From: AM-0621 sp964386705
Lineage (GTDB): Bacteria > Planctomycetota > Planctomycetia > Planctomycetales > Planctomycetaceae
Direction of reading: 5' to 3'
Assembly (NCBI GenBank): GCA_964386705.1
Contig: CAYLTY010000004.1
Location: forward strand, 16,045 to 80,044
DNA length: 64,000 bases
The notes under the pieces are model-generated. The model ran no database searches. It had not been told where the DNA came from and worked only from the letters and a program-made list of their open reading frames with translations. Each line of letters begins with the position of its first letter. Position 1 is the first letter of the stretch. Positions 34,346 through 43,186 of the stretch are shown one piece after another. A program made the position numbers and the translations under genes.

Positions 34346-34975
34346 TCAGCAACCGTTCCAGCGGGCTGGTGGCGCCAGTTGAAAGCGAGTCCGCGCGGGC
34401 CGCACGACCGCGTCAACGATCGAGAATCGCGGCATTGCAGCGGGATCCTCAGCACCGCGAGTCATCTCTACTCGCCCTGAAACTGCCAGCGGACGCTCGT
34501 CAAACTTCCATGCTTCACCAAGCTTGAGTCTGACGAGCACCATCGTCTTGAGCTTTTTTTTATCTCGGTCCACCGTGAACACAAACTGCGTCACCGTCAT
34601 TTGGCCGTCGGGAAATGCATAGCCTTTCAAACACACCTCTTGGCCGTCGAACGGTTCCAAGTTGGCATTGAGTCTGGTGACCTCAGCAAAATCCAGCCTA
34701 CGAGCATTGGGCGTCGATTCCGCACTGTAGGCGGCATACCACCAGACAGGAGAACCCAGCAGCGAGACGCTTGCGAGCACCAATGCCCCCAGAGCACAGC
34801 GGGGTCCACTGAGTTCGCGGCGGCGAATGGAGCGAAGTGCCGCAACGCTCAACAGCCAGGCGACGGCAGCCACAGAGATCACTGCCGGATCTAGGAAACT
34901 CAAGAGCCCAGCCCCGGCGAAAAGGAGACTGACGATGGCCAGAACAGGCAACGGACGAGATTGACTCTGGGGCAT
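34346..34975 (-). CDS. Predicted membrane protein, DUF4190-like N-terminus
   Basis: A 209-residue membrane protein from the ATG at 34975. Three hydrophobic helices (about residues 9-28, 30-48, 57-78) precede a periplasmic or extracytoplasmic domain of about 125 residues with VCLKGYAFPDGQMTVTQF and RPLAVSGRVEMTRG, probably beta-rich. The N-terminal helix arrangement resembles DUF4190-type proteins. Function unknown. It is divergently transcribed from the PVC cytochrome gene. An upstream start at 35047 is unlikely, as it would overlap the region before that gene. Confidence 0.65.
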   Translation of the reverse strand: MPQSQSRPLPVLAIVSLLFAGAGLLSFLDPAVISVAAVAWLLSVAALRSIRRRELSGPRCALGALVLASVSLLGSPVWWYAAYSAESTPNARRLDFAEVTRLNANLEPFDGQEVCLKGYAFPDGQMTVTQFVFTVDRDKKKLKTMVLVRLKLGEAWKFDERPLAVSGRVEMTRGAEDPAAMPRFSIVDAVVRPARTRFQLAPPARWNGC

Positions 34976-35241
34976 GGCACGCTCGCTATTGATGTTCCCT
35001 GCTGGAATCCGTCGGGGCCGAGGTCCTCGACGCATCCGTGAAAACATCGTGCGAATCTAAGTATCACCAGAAACCCCTGCCAGCAGAAACCGCAATTCGC
35101 GATTGCGTGATCTTCCCGCAGTTCCTGTGCGACTCAGCCGGAGCGGCGGCGTTCCTCGACCCTTGGCACCCACCGGCTAACATGCGGGAACTCGGATACG
35201 AAGTAGATCGATTTCCCCCGCATCTCACGGAGACCAGTTCG

Positions 35242-38200
35242 ATGAAGCGTCTGTGGCAAATTGGTGCTTGGCTTGCGGTTCCTGTTTTGGTGGGTGCTGC
35301 ACTGCATGGTTCGTCTGCTGAAGCTCAAAAGGCAACCAGCAAGAGTGGCGCGGCGTTTGAAACAAAGGTCGTCACGCGAGACACCAAGGGTCACGCGGTT
35401 GATGTGGAAGTGGACGTCACCAATGCCAAAGGACTGTGGCTCGTAGCAACGGACGGTGGCGACAGCTTCGGGTGTGACTGGGCAGACTGGCTGGATCCGA
35501 AACTCAGCGGCCCCAAGGGCGAGTTGAAGCTCACGGACGTGAAATGGAAAGCTGCGTCGGCTGGCTTCGGCGAGGTGAAGCTCAATGCCAACTGCGCGGG
35601 CAACGCGTTGTCTGTTGAGGGCAAGAAGTTTGATTCCGGCATCGGCACGCATGCAAATTCGATCATCGAGTTCGCTTTGCCCGAGGGTTACACCAAGTTC
35701 ACGGCCAAGGCGGCTTTGGACGATGCTGGAGTGAATCAAGGCTGCGGCTCGACGGTGCAGTTCCTGGTCTTCACGAGCAAGCCAGATCCGAAGGTTCTTG
35801 TAGCTACGGCAGCGGCGGCTCCGCAGGGAGCGGGCAGTCGCGAGCCAGACGATGCCATCAAGGGACTTGATATCGCCGATGGTCTGGAAGCGACACTCTT
35901 TGCCAGTGAAGCTAGCAAGCCTGCAATGCTCAACCCGACGAGCATCGACATCGATCATCTGGGACGCATCTGGGTGTGCGAAGTCGTCAACTACCGCCAT
36001 CGCAACGGTGAGCGTAAGGAAGGCGATCGCATTCTGATTCTCGAAGACACCAACGGCGACGGCGTTGGCGACAAGCAGAACGTGTTCTACCAAGGCCATG
36101 ATGTCGATTCGGCCCACGGCATCTGCGTGCTGCCGACTCCGTCTGGCAAGGGCACGAAGATCATCGTCTCAGCCGGCGCTGACGTTTTCTTCCTGCATGA
36201 CGATGACGGCGACCTGAAGTCTGATCGCAAGGAACTGCTCTTCACCGGCATCGCGGGAACGCAGCACGACCACGGCATTCACGCGTTCCACTTTGGACCC
36301 GACGGCAAGCTGTATTTCAACTTCGGCAACAGCGGCAACCAGATCAAAGACAAGAACGGCAAGCAGATCGTTGATCTCGCTGGCAACGAAGTGAACGCCA
36401 GCCGCAAGCCGTATCAAGAAGGCATGGTCTTCCGCTGCAATATGGATGGCAGCGAGTTCGAAACGCTCGGCTGGGACTTCCGTAACAACTGGGAAATCGC
36501 GGTCGATAGCTTCGGCACGTTGTGGCAGTCCGACAACGACGACGACGGCAACAAGGGCGTCCGCATCAACTACGTGATGGAGTTTGGTAACTACGGGTAC
36601 AAGGACGAGTTCACCGGCGCTGGCTGGAACACGCCGCGCACGAACCTCGAACAAGAGATTCCACTGCGCCACTGGCACCTCAATGATCCGGGTGTTGTCC
36701 CGAACCTGCTGCAAACCGGAGCTGGTTCGCCGACCGGTATTCTGGTTTACGAAGGCGACTTGCTGCCTGAGGTCTTCCGCAATCAAGTCATTCACTGCGA
36801 CGCGGGCCCTAATGTCGTGCGGGCCTACCCTGCGAAGAAGTCTGGTGCCGGCTACACGGCCGAGATGGTCAATGTCCTGAACGGTGCTCGCGACAATTGG
36901 TTCCGACCTTCAGACGTGTGCGTGGCTCCGGATGGTTCGCTGTTCGTGGCCGACTGGTACGACCCGGGCGTCGGTGGTCACCGCATGGGTGATGCTGATC
37001 GCGGTCGCCTGTTCCGCCTCGCGCCGCCGAAGACTCCGTATAAGACGCCGAAGGTTGATGTCAGCACTGTCGATGGTGCCATTGCGGCGCTGAAGAGTCC
37101 GAATGAAGTCGTGCGCTATCTGGCTTGTACGGCCTTGCATGCGATGGGTACGCAGGCTGAGCCCGCTCTCACCAAGGTTTTCACCGGCGACGCGAATCCA
37201 CGCATCCGCGCCCGAGCCATGTGGCTGTTGAGCAAGATCGGCGATTCCGAAAAGGGCACAGCCTTCCTGCAGAGCGCTCTGAATGACCGTGACGAAGACA
37301 TTCGGATCGCGGCCATTCGCGGCTTGCGCCGGGCACACATCGACGAACAGAAAGTGTTCGGACCGTTGGTCAACGATAAGTCCGCTCAAGTCCGTCGCGA
37401 AGTGGCAATCTCGCTGCGCGAAGTGCCTGGGAAGCTGAAGGCGGAATTGTGGGCGAAACTCGCTCTGCAGCATGACGGAAAGGACCGCTGGTATCTCGAA
37501 GCGCTCGGCATCGGTGCGGGCAAAGACTGGGACATCTGCCTGGACGCGTATATTGCGTTGCTCAGCCAACAGCCGACCCAACCTGTGGGAATGGCTGATG
37601 TCGTATGGCGATCACGTGCTCAAAAGACGCCGCTGCTGCTTGCCAAGCTCGTGGCATCCGAAGCAACAACGGCCGATAACTTCGGTCGCTATTTGCGTGC
37701 CTTTGACTTCCTCACCGGAGCAACCAAAGACGAAGCCTTGGTGCAACTCGCGTTTTCGTCCACGGGTGACGAGAAGAAAGTGGCTCTCGTTTCTGCGGAA
37801 GCGCTCAATCGCCTGAAGGGCTTTGACGTCTCGAAGAACGAGCAGGCGAAAGCAGCGTTGAACCGAGTCCTCGATAGCCTCAAGGGCCAACCACAGTTCA
37901 TCACGCTCGTCGACAAGTTCAGCGCAGCGGATCGTTATGGAGACCTCGCGGCGCTGGCTTCTAGTAAGGGTGACGAGCAGATCGGCATCGATGCCGTGCG
38001 AGTGCTGCTCAACAAAGGTGCCAAGGACATCCTCGAAGCTGGCCTGAAATCGACGGCTCAAAGTGGCCGCGCGGCAACGGGTCTGGCGACCGCGCTGTCG
38101 AATTCCGGAGAAGGCTCTGCCGCAGCGTTGCTGCTCCCCATCGTTCAGAACGAAAAGGCTCCGGCAGACCAGCGTCGTCAGGCCATCAAGGGAGCGACTC

Positions 38201-38829
38201 GCACCAAACCCGGAGCGACCGCGGTCTTGAAGTTGGCCGAAGGCAAAGCCTTTGACGACAGCTTTGCTCCCGCGTTGGCTGCGGCGCTGTCCACGGCTCC
38301 GCTGGATGGAGCTCAGCAAGCGTCGGTGGCGAAACTGTTCCCCGCTCCGGCCGGCAAGGACTCGAAGCCACTGCCGTCGATTGGCGACCTCGCCAAGCTG
38401 AAGGGAAACGCGGGTAACGGAGCGAAGGTTTTCGCCAGCCAACTTGCGAAGTGCAGTTCGTGCCACATCGTGAATGGTCAGGGCAAGGAAGTCGGCCCGA
38501 ACCTGAGCGAGATCGGCAGCAAGCTGAGCCGCCAGGCGTTCTTTGAATCCATCCTCTTCCCCAGCGCCGGCATCAGCCACAACTACGAGATGTACACGGC
38601 ACTGCAAAAGGACGGCACGGTCTTCAGCGGCATCATGATTAGCGAGACGGACGACGCAGTCACCCTGCGCAACGCCGAAGCAATCACGAAGACGATCAAG
38701 AAGACCGACCTCGAAGAACCGCTGGTGAAGCAAAAAGTCTCCATCATGCCCGCCGACGTCGCCAAGCAACTCTCTCAAGAAGAGCTGGTCGATGTCGTCG
38801 AGTATTTGGCGACGCTGAAGAAGAAGTAA
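35242..38829 (+). CDS. PVC-type haem-binding dehydrogenase with NPCBM-like and HEAT domains
   Basis: A 1195-residue secreted protein. A signal peptide (1-25) is followed by an NPCBM-like domain (about 67-185, with FDSGIGTHANSIIEFALP), a PVC-type membrane-bound-dehydrogenase beta-propeller (about 208-600: GLEATLFASEASKPAMLNP, RIWVCEVVNYRHR, DGSLFVADWYDPGVGGH), a HEAT-repeat region (about 620-800) and a C-terminal cytochrome c domain with the single haem motif CSSCH at residues 1071-1075, followed by VNGQGKEVGPNL. Proteins like this are expanded in Planctomycetes and Verrucomicrobia and probably oxidise sugars or alcohols at the cell surface. Start at 35242 begins the signal peptide. Confidence 0.92.
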   Translation: MKRLWQIGAWLAVPVLVGAALHGSSAEAQKATSKSGAAFETKVVTRDTKGHAVDVEVDVTNAKGLWLVATDGGDSFGCDWADWLDPKLSGPKGELKLTDVKWKAASAGFGEVKLNANCAGNALSVEGKKFDSGIGTHANSIIEFALPEGYTKFTAKAALDDAGVNQGCGSTVQFLVFTSKPDPKVLVATAAAAPQGAGSREPDDAIKGLDIADGLEATLFASEASKPAMLNPTSIDIDHLGRIWVCEVVNYRHRNGERKEGDRILILEDTNGDGVGDKQNVFYQGHDVDSAHGICVLPTPSGKGTKIIVSAGADVFFLHDDDGDLKSDRKELLFTGIAGTQHDHGIHAFHFGPDGKLYFNFGNSGNQIKDKNGKQIVDLAGNEVNASRKPYQEGMVFRCNMDGSEFETLGWDFRNNWEIAVDSFGTLWQSDNDDDGNKGVRINYVMEFGNYGYKDEFTGAGWNTPRTNLEQEIPLRHWHLNDPGVVPNLLQTGAGSPTGILVYEGDLLPEVFRNQVIHCDAGPNVVRAYPAKKSGAGYTAEMVNVLNGARDNWFRPSDVCVAPDGSLFVADWYDPGVGGHRMGDADRGRLFRLAPPKTPYKTPKVDVSTVDGAIAALKSPNEVVRYLACTALHAMGTQAEPALTKVFTGDANPRIRARAMWLLSKIGDSEKGTAFLQSALNDRDEDIRIAAIRGLRRAHIDEQKVFGPLVNDKSAQVRREVAISLREVPGKLKAELWAKLALQHDGKDRWYLEALGIGAGKDWDICLDAYIALLSQQPTQPVGMADVVWRSRAQKTPLLLAKLVASEATTADNFGRYLRAFDFLTGATKDEALVQLAFSSTGDEKKVALVSAEALNRLKGFDVSKNEQAKAALNRVLDSLKGQPQFITLVDKFSAADRYGDLAALASSKGDEQIGIDAVRVLLNKGAKDILEAGLKSTAQSGRAATGLATALSNSGEGSAAALLLPIVQNEKAPADQRRQAIKGATRTKPGATAVLKLAEGKAFDDSFAPALAAALSTAPLDGAQQASVAKLFPAPAGKDSKPLPSIGDLAKLKGNAGNGAKVFASQLAKCSSCHIVNGQGKEVGPNLSEIGSKLSRQAFFESILFPSAGISHNYEMYTALQKDGTVFSGIMISETDDAVTLRNAEAITKTIKKTDLEEPLVKQKVSIMPADVAKQLSQEELVDVVEYLATLKKK

Positions 38830-38837
38830 GTGGTCTT

Positions 38838-38965
38838 GGCCACGGATGAAACACAGATTGAACACAGATAAAAAAGAAGTGAGAGGAACTGAGATTCAAG
38901 ATCGTGAAGTTCAGATTCCAGCGATCAGTCGGTCTTGTTCCTTATCTGTGTTTGATCCGTGGCTT
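38838..38965. repeat. Inverted-repeat cassette upstream of the GxxExxY gene
   Basis: A forward copy of GGCCACGGATGAAACACAGA with a TTGAACACAGATAA tail (38838-38872) faces a shorter reverse copy (38940-38965, TTATCTGTGTTTGATCCGTG). About 67 nt of unrelated DNA lies between. The whole can fold into a stem-loop. A matching cassette lies on the other side of the gene. Confidence 0.85.
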
Positions 38966-38987
38966 ATATTTCTTCTGAGAGATTGCC

Positions 38988-39356
38988 ATGGAGTTGCTGC
39001 ATTCTGAGATCACTGAGCAGATCATCGGCGCGGCCTTTGAAGTGCATGGGGTCTTGGGGTATGGCTTTCTGGAAAGCGTCTATCAGAAAGCCTTGCAGGT
39101 CGAATTGATTCGTCGCGGTCTAACCTGCAAGCTCGAAGAGCCAATTCGAGTGCTCTACAAGGGCGTTGATGTCGGCAGATTCGAAGCTGACCTGCTCGTT
39201 AATGACTGCGTAATCGTCGAGCTGAAAGTTGCCAAGGACTATCAGCCAAGTGATGAAGCTCAACTGCTCAACGAACTCAAGGCAACCGGCCTCAAGGTTG
39301 GTTTGTTAATCAACTTCGGTCGCCAGAAAGTCGAATTCAAACGCTTCGCCTACTAG
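38988..39356 (+). CDS. GxxExxY protein (PD-(D/E)XK nuclease-like)
   Basis: A 122-residue protein of the GxxExxY family (TIGR04256). The defining motif is GFLESVYQKAL (G, E and Y at the expected spacing), followed by FEADLLVNDCVIVELKV, which has the D-(x)n-E-x-K arrangement of restriction-like nucleases. Family function is unknown. The gene is isolated and flanked on both sides by inverted-repeat cassettes of the CCACGGATG-AACACAGAT type. That context suggests a small mobile or defence-related unit. The ATG at 38988 is the natural start. Cytosolic. Confidence 0.9.
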   Translation: MELLHSEITEQIIGAAFEVHGVLGYGFLESVYQKALQVELIRRGLTCKLEEPIRVLYKGVDVGRFEADLLVNDCVIVELKVAKDYQPSDEAQLLNELKATGLKVGLLINFGRQKVEFKRFAY

Positions 39357-39370
39357 CTCCGAAAGGTTAT

Positions 39371-39507
39371 GGCCACGGATGAAACACAGATTGAACACAG
39401 ATAAGAATCAATTCAGGTAGGTCTAGACGTAAGCGACTGCGAGCAACGTCTAGTTCCCAGTTTCCTAAGCCTTATCCGTGTTTCATCTGTGTTCCATCCG
39501 TGGCTAA
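39371..39507. repeat. Inverted-repeat cassette downstream of the GxxExxY gene
   Basis: A forward copy (39371-39404) identical to 38838-38871 over 34 nt faces a reverse copy (39470-39507, TTATCCGTGTTTCATCTGTG then TTCCATCCGTGGCTAA). The intervening 65 nt contain a further perfect 8-bp hairpin (CTAGACGT/ACGTCTAG). Same architecture as the upstream cassette. Confidence 0.85.
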
Positions 39508-39526
39508 ATGATCTGCGAGTTGATTC

Positions 39527-40054
39527 ATGCGGGTTGGGATTTTTGCGGACACTCACGATCACCTCGACAACATTCGCCGCGCGGTGAAGGTGTTTAATGA
39601 CGCCAATTGCGAAGTCGTGTTGTTTGCAGGCGACATCGTTTCAACGTTCGCCGTGCCGCCGTTGCGGAAATTGAAGTGTCGCGTCGTGGCGTGCTACGGC
39701 GACAACGAGGGCAACAAGATCGGCCTGCAGTCGGGGTTCGGCATCATTGGGCAACTAGGCGAAGCACCTATGTCCTATACCGCGCCTGACGGGACCCGGT
39801 TTGTCATTGTGCACATGGAACGTCAACTGCGAGGCCACGAAAGCGAATTCGATGTCTGCGTCTATGCGCACACGCATAAACCCGGTGTGTTTCAGGACGA
39901 CCAAGGCCGGCTGTTCCTGAACCCAGGCGAAGCCTGTGGTTGGAAGTTCGGTCGTCCGACGGTGATGCTCTTCGACACCGTTTCACGTGCAAGCCAGATT
40001 GTGGAACTCGCCAACATCCCGATCGAGAAGCCCGAGCCAATCACCGAGTCCTAA
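39527..40054 (+). CDS. YfcE/MJ0936-family metallophosphodiesterase
   Basis: A 175-residue phosphodiesterase. The motifs are all in place: FADTHDHLDN (metal 1), VVLFAGDIVS, CYGDNEGNK, FVIVHMERQ and YAHTHKPG (GHTH-like). This spacing matches the YfcE/MJ0936 family, which hydrolyses phosphodiester bonds in small substrates with a Mn or Ni pair. The C-terminus ends FLNPGEACG and VMLFDT, typical. Substrate unknown. It starts 20 nt past the end of the repeat cassette and probably has its own promoter within or beside it. Confidence 0.92.
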   Translation: MRVGIFADTHDHLDNIRRAVKVFNDANCEVVLFAGDIVSTFAVPPLRKLKCRVVACYGDNEGNKIGLQSGFGIIGQLGEAPMSYTAPDGTRFVIVHMERQLRGHESEFDVCVYAHTHKPGVFQDDQGRLFLNPGEACGWKFGRPTVMLFDTVSRASQIVELANIPIEKPEPITES

Positions 40055-40062
40055 GACGCTCT

Positions 40063-40087
40063 CATCGCGGAGCGATCAGCGACTATG
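40063..40087. repeat. Dispersed element past a stop codon, copy 2
   Basis: CGCGGAGCGATCAGCGACTA lies immediately downstream of the leftward PQQ-propeller stop (40090). It differs by one base in the shared core from the right arm of the repeat at 16887-16902, and its end (GATCAGCGACTATG) recurs at 41444-41457. Confidence 0.6.
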
Positions 40088-40089
40088 AG

Positions 40090-41361
40090 CTACTTGTTGG
40101 CCAGCTTCCAGAGGTGCTGGTCGCTGCGGACGTAGATGGCGTTGTGAGCAATCGCCGGTGTACCAAGGATTGTTTCCTTGATGTCGTTTTCACTGACGAG
40201 CTTGCCTTCCTCGCCGCTGACATCCACCACTTGGCCGAGCCCCGTTTCGTTGAAGAAGACCAGCAAGTTTCCGGCTCCAACGGGAGTTGCAGTAAAGGGC
40301 CCCTTGAGTCTCAATCGCCACGCCAGCTTGCCGGTGTCGACTTCGGCACAGTTGAGAACTCCAGCGTTGTTAAGCACGAACAGCTTGTCACCAATGGCAA
40401 TCGGACTGGCGGTTCCGGGATTCAGCTTGCCGTCGTTCCAGGCGCTCTCGGCTCCGCCTTCTTTCTTTGGACGCAACGCGGTGATGCCGTGCGAGGGCAC
40501 CAGCACCAGGCCCTGAGCGACCACGGATGACGGAATCGTTGATGCACCGTTAGAGTAATCCCAGATGCGCGAGCCGCTCTGCGGGTCAATGGCTTCCAGC
40601 CCGGCGGACGATTGCAGAACCGCGATCTGGCGACCGGTTTCATCCTTCATGATGACCGGAGAAGTCCAGTTCGCCCGCTTGGGCCGCACAATCTTCCAAC
40701 GCGACTTGCCGGTGTTGACGTCGAGGCCCGTAGCAAAAGAATCCGCATCGTTCTCAACCTGGCAGATCAGCGTGTCGCCCACGACAACCGGCGAAGACGC
40801 CATGCCGAGGCTATTGCTGGCGTTCGGGAAGTCGTGCGTCAGCCCGCGATACCACAGCAGATCGCCGTTGAGGTCCAGGCAAACAACATCGTTGCTGGAG
40901 TATTGCGCGAAGATGCGTTTGCCATCACTGGCCGGAGTAGACGACGCCACATTCGTCTTGGGGTGCGTCATCGTCCGCCCGGTGGCCCAGTATTGCCGCT
41001 CCCACTGTTGCTGACCGGTGGTCTGATCGAAGCACAACAGATGCAGACGGTCCTGATTGAAACCGCTGCTGGCCGTCACGACGACTTTGTTGCCGATGAC
41101 AATGGGACTCGACAGCCCACGACCTGGCAGGGCGACTTTCCAGGCGACGTTCTCGCTCTTCCCGTCGGCCCCTGACCAGCTTGTCGGCAGCTTGGCATCG
41201 CGAGCGATTCCAGTGACATCGGTGCCACGGAACTGCAGCCAGTCCGCCCCGGTCAGACAGCTCACCAGACAGGCGCCCGCAGCGAGGCGACCCAACCGAC
41301 GCGCCAGGACAGTCCACAAGCGAGAGCCAGCGGAGGTCATCGAGGCTTCGGAACGATGCAT
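40090..41361 (-). CDS. PQQ-like beta-propeller repeat protein
   Basis: A 423-residue exported beta-propeller of the quinoprotein-like superfamily. A signal peptide covers about residues 20-42 (GACLVSCLTGADW), and the mature protein begins WLQFRGTDVTGIARD. Repeat blades carry motifs such as HLLCFDQTTGQQQWERQYW, VCLDLNGDLLWYRG, ATGLDVNTGKSRW and CAEVDTGKLAWRL. There is no clear methanol-dehydrogenase calcium/PQQ site, so this may be a structural or BamB-like propeller rather than a dehydrogenase. Common in planctomycetes. It is 91 nt downstream of the HEAT/galactose-binding-like protein, so likely co-transcribed. The ATG at 41340 is an alternative start. Confidence 0.88.
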   Translation of the reverse strand: MHRSEASMTSAGSRLWTVLARRLGRLAAGACLVSCLTGADWLQFRGTDVTGIARDAKLPTSWSGADGKSENVAWKVALPGRGLSSPIVIGNKVVVTASSGFNQDRLHLLCFDQTTGQQQWERQYWATGRTMTHPKTNVASSTPASDGKRIFAQYSSNDVVCLDLNGDLLWYRGLTHDFPNASNSLGMASSPVVVGDTLICQVENDADSFATGLDVNTGKSRWKIVRPKRANWTSPVIMKDETGRQIAVLQSSAGLEAIDPQSGSRIWDYSNGASTIPSSVVAQGLVLVPSHGITALRPKKEGGAESAWNDGKLNPGTASPIAIGDKLFVLNNAGVLNCAEVDTGKLAWRLRLKGPFTATPVGAGNLLVFFNETGLGQVVDVSGEEGKLVSENDIKETILGTPAIAHNAIYVRSDQHLWKLANK

Positions 41362-41440
41362 GATTTAACTTTCCGGGGAAACGCCGGTGGGGCGAGTTTC
41401 GAATCAGGATGGAGTCCGCTTCGCGGAGGGCGGGCTGAGT

Positions 41441-41458
41441 GGAGATCAGCGACTATGG
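41441..41458. repeat. Dispersed element past a stop codon, copy 3
   Basis: GGAGATCAGCGACTATGG overlaps the stop codon of the leftward gene ending at 41453. It shares the ATCAGCGACTATG core with copy 2 at 40063-40087, and a related core with 16887-16902. Confidence 0.5.
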
Positions 41459-42619
41459 GTTGGCGACAACTGCAGTGCGAATGGTTCCTGGCAGGCTGGC
41501 AGTTTTTGCGGCTTGAGGAATGGCGATACCGGATGAGTCACTGACTCGCAACTGCAACTGATAGCGTTGAGCCCAGTCTTCGGTTTGTTCGTTCTGGCAG
41601 AGCTTGATCAGGATCACGTTGTCGCCGGTCTTGAACGACGCCTTCACTCGATACTGGTCGATCGCCATGCCGCGATGATATTCATCTCTGCCGAAGACAA
41701 ACTGGCCATTGACCCAGACCTTCCAGGCGTTCGGTGTGCCCAGCCGCACTTCAACCGGACGGTCTCGATCCGACTGGAACGTCGTCGCCAGATACATCAC
41801 GGCGCCCTTATGAGGGGCGACGGATTTGGCAACATCGAGGATCCCAAACTCATCGGCGGTAGAGATTTCACCCCAACTGACTTCGCCCATCTGGCCCTGT
41901 AGCTTGGCGCCGAGGTCCACTGATTTTTCGGGGGCATAGACCGCGTCAAAGCCGATGAACATCTTGTTATCAAACGGGCCGATGATGCGCCACTTGGTCA
42001 TGAAACCAAAGTGCTTCTGCAGATCGACCTTCTCGCCCAGCTTCTTCAACTCGGCTGAGATGTCTTTGACCTGATCTTCTTCCGTCGCTCCGCTGAGCGC
42101 TTTGCGATAGAGCTCAACGGATTCATCCTTCTTGCCCTCGCCCGCAGCTTTCGCTTGCTGGATATACAGAGCAACGGCATCACGCCGGAATTCGGAACTC
42201 GGGTCGAGCAGCATCTTCGGGATCAGCCGTCCTTCGGCTGCAGGGTCAAGTCGACGCAGAATTTCGTAAGCCAGCCGCCGCGCGCGCGGGTCGCGTTTGA
42301 GATCGAGCGTGAAGGCTTCGAGATCCCCGTTCGGCAGAGCAGTCTTCGCGGCGATCTGACGGTCAACAAGTCCTTCAATCGAGCCACGCAGATAATTCGC
42401 TGACAACGGCGAAGCGTCATTAAATGCGGACAGCAGAGGAATCAACGTTGTGACCGCGCCGCTGCTGAGTGCTCGCGCGGCGGCTCCGGCCGCTTCATTG
42501 CCTTCACCTTCGCGCTGAACAGCCTTGATCGCGGCAATACGATCCGAGAAGTCATCCGCGTATGCGAAGCTGCTCGCGCCCACAAGCAAGCCCGTCGCCA
42601 ACCATCGTGTCAAAGTCAT
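41453..42619 (-). CDS. Exported protein with HEAT repeats and a galactose-binding-like domain
   Basis: A 388-residue exported protein. The ATG at 42619 opens a signal peptide (LATGLLVGASSFAYA). Residues 25-190 are helical, HEAT-like (RDPRARRLAYEILRRLDP, LLDPSSEFRRDAVALY). The C-terminal part (about 200-380) has FMTKWRIIGPFDN, VRLGTPNAWKVWVNGQFVF and TGDNVILIKLCQNE, a pattern seen in galactose-binding-like beta-sandwich domains that bind sugars. Domain assignment is by motif impression only. Substrate and partner are unknown; it neighbours the PQQ propeller. Confidence 0.7.
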   Translation of the reverse strand: MTLTRWLATGLLVGASSFAYADDFSDRIAAIKAVQREGEGNEAAGAAARALSSGAVTTLIPLLSAFNDASPLSANYLRGSIEGLVDRQIAAKTALPNGDLEAFTLDLKRDPRARRLAYEILRRLDPAAEGRLIPKMLLDPSSEFRRDAVALYIQQAKAAGEGKKDESVELYRKALSGATEEDQVKDISAELKKLGEKVDLQKHFGFMTKWRIIGPFDNKMFIGFDAVYAPEKSVDLGAKLQGQMGEVSWGEISTADEFGILDVAKSVAPHKGAVMYLATTFQSDRDRPVEVRLGTPNAWKVWVNGQFVFGRDEYHRGMAIDQYRVKASFKTGDNVILIKLCQNEQTEDWAQRYQLQLRVSDSSGIAIPQAAKTASLPGTIRTAVVANP

Positions 42620-42832
42620 GGGTTGCGTTCCCTGTTGTCGTTCAACCGTCCGGAGGTCCTGCACTCATCCTGCGGCCCTGATGAGATGGTGAACTCCTCA
42701 AAAACCAACCGCAAGTTCGCCGGGTCCAGAAATGACTATTGGAGATTTCCCCGCAGGCAAGTTATGACTGCTCTTTCCGGCCTTGCTTTCGGCGAGCCAT
42801 TCTGGTTTCTGAGGAGTTGTTGGAGCGTTTTC

Positions 42833-43186
42833 GTGTCGATGCCGTCTACGGGAATTCGATTTCAAGGAACCTGCTTCTGGGTGCGGCATCGGCACCGGGA
42901 GTATGGTCCGTTCGACTATGAATGGTCGCGCGACTTTGCGGGCGTGGAGTTCCTGTACCAGCGTCAGAAGTTTGGCGAGTACTGCAGCCCGCTGGAGATC
43001 GATGCGGACTTACGCGAGTTCCGCTTGCCGATGCGCGTGGTGGAAGTCGGCTCCATCGTCTGCGGCTCGTTGATCTATGGCATCATCAACGGCCTGAGCT
43101 TCGCGGAGAAACGCGACGTGGTGACGAAAGAACTCGCGAATCGCGGTCTGGAGCGTTTCGCCGACAACATTCATGGCTGGCAATGA
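42833..43186 (+). CDS. Conserved hypothetical protein overlapping a TPR gene
   Basis: A 117-residue protein with the conserved-looking core RHREYGPFDYEWSRDFAGVE and, later, a short membrane-like stretch (GSIVCGSLIYGIINGL) followed by an amphipathic helix. Start chosen at the GTG at 42833: GGAG lies seven nucleotides upstream; the ATG at 42839 is the next choice. The frame remains open further left to 42623, but that part looks non-coding. Its TGA overlaps the ATG of the next gene (ATGA at 43183-43186), indicating translational coupling. Function not known. Confidence 0.65.
   Translation: MSMPSTGIRFQGTCFWVRHRHREYGPFDYEWSRDFAGVEFLYQRQKFGEYCSPLEIDADLREFRLPMRVVEVGSIVCGSLIYGIINGLSFAEKRDVVTKELANRGLERFADNIHGWQ

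Noticed and set aside
37612..38865. Long open frame (about 417 codons) opposite the PVC cytochrome gene
   Set aside because: Antisense to a clearly coding gene with strong domain evidence; composition (L, R, Q, H rich) is typical of a shadow frame and no ribosome site is apparent.
42922..43182. Upstream extension of the TPR protein frame
   Set aside because: It reads through the preceding gene in another phase; the signal peptide begins at 43183.
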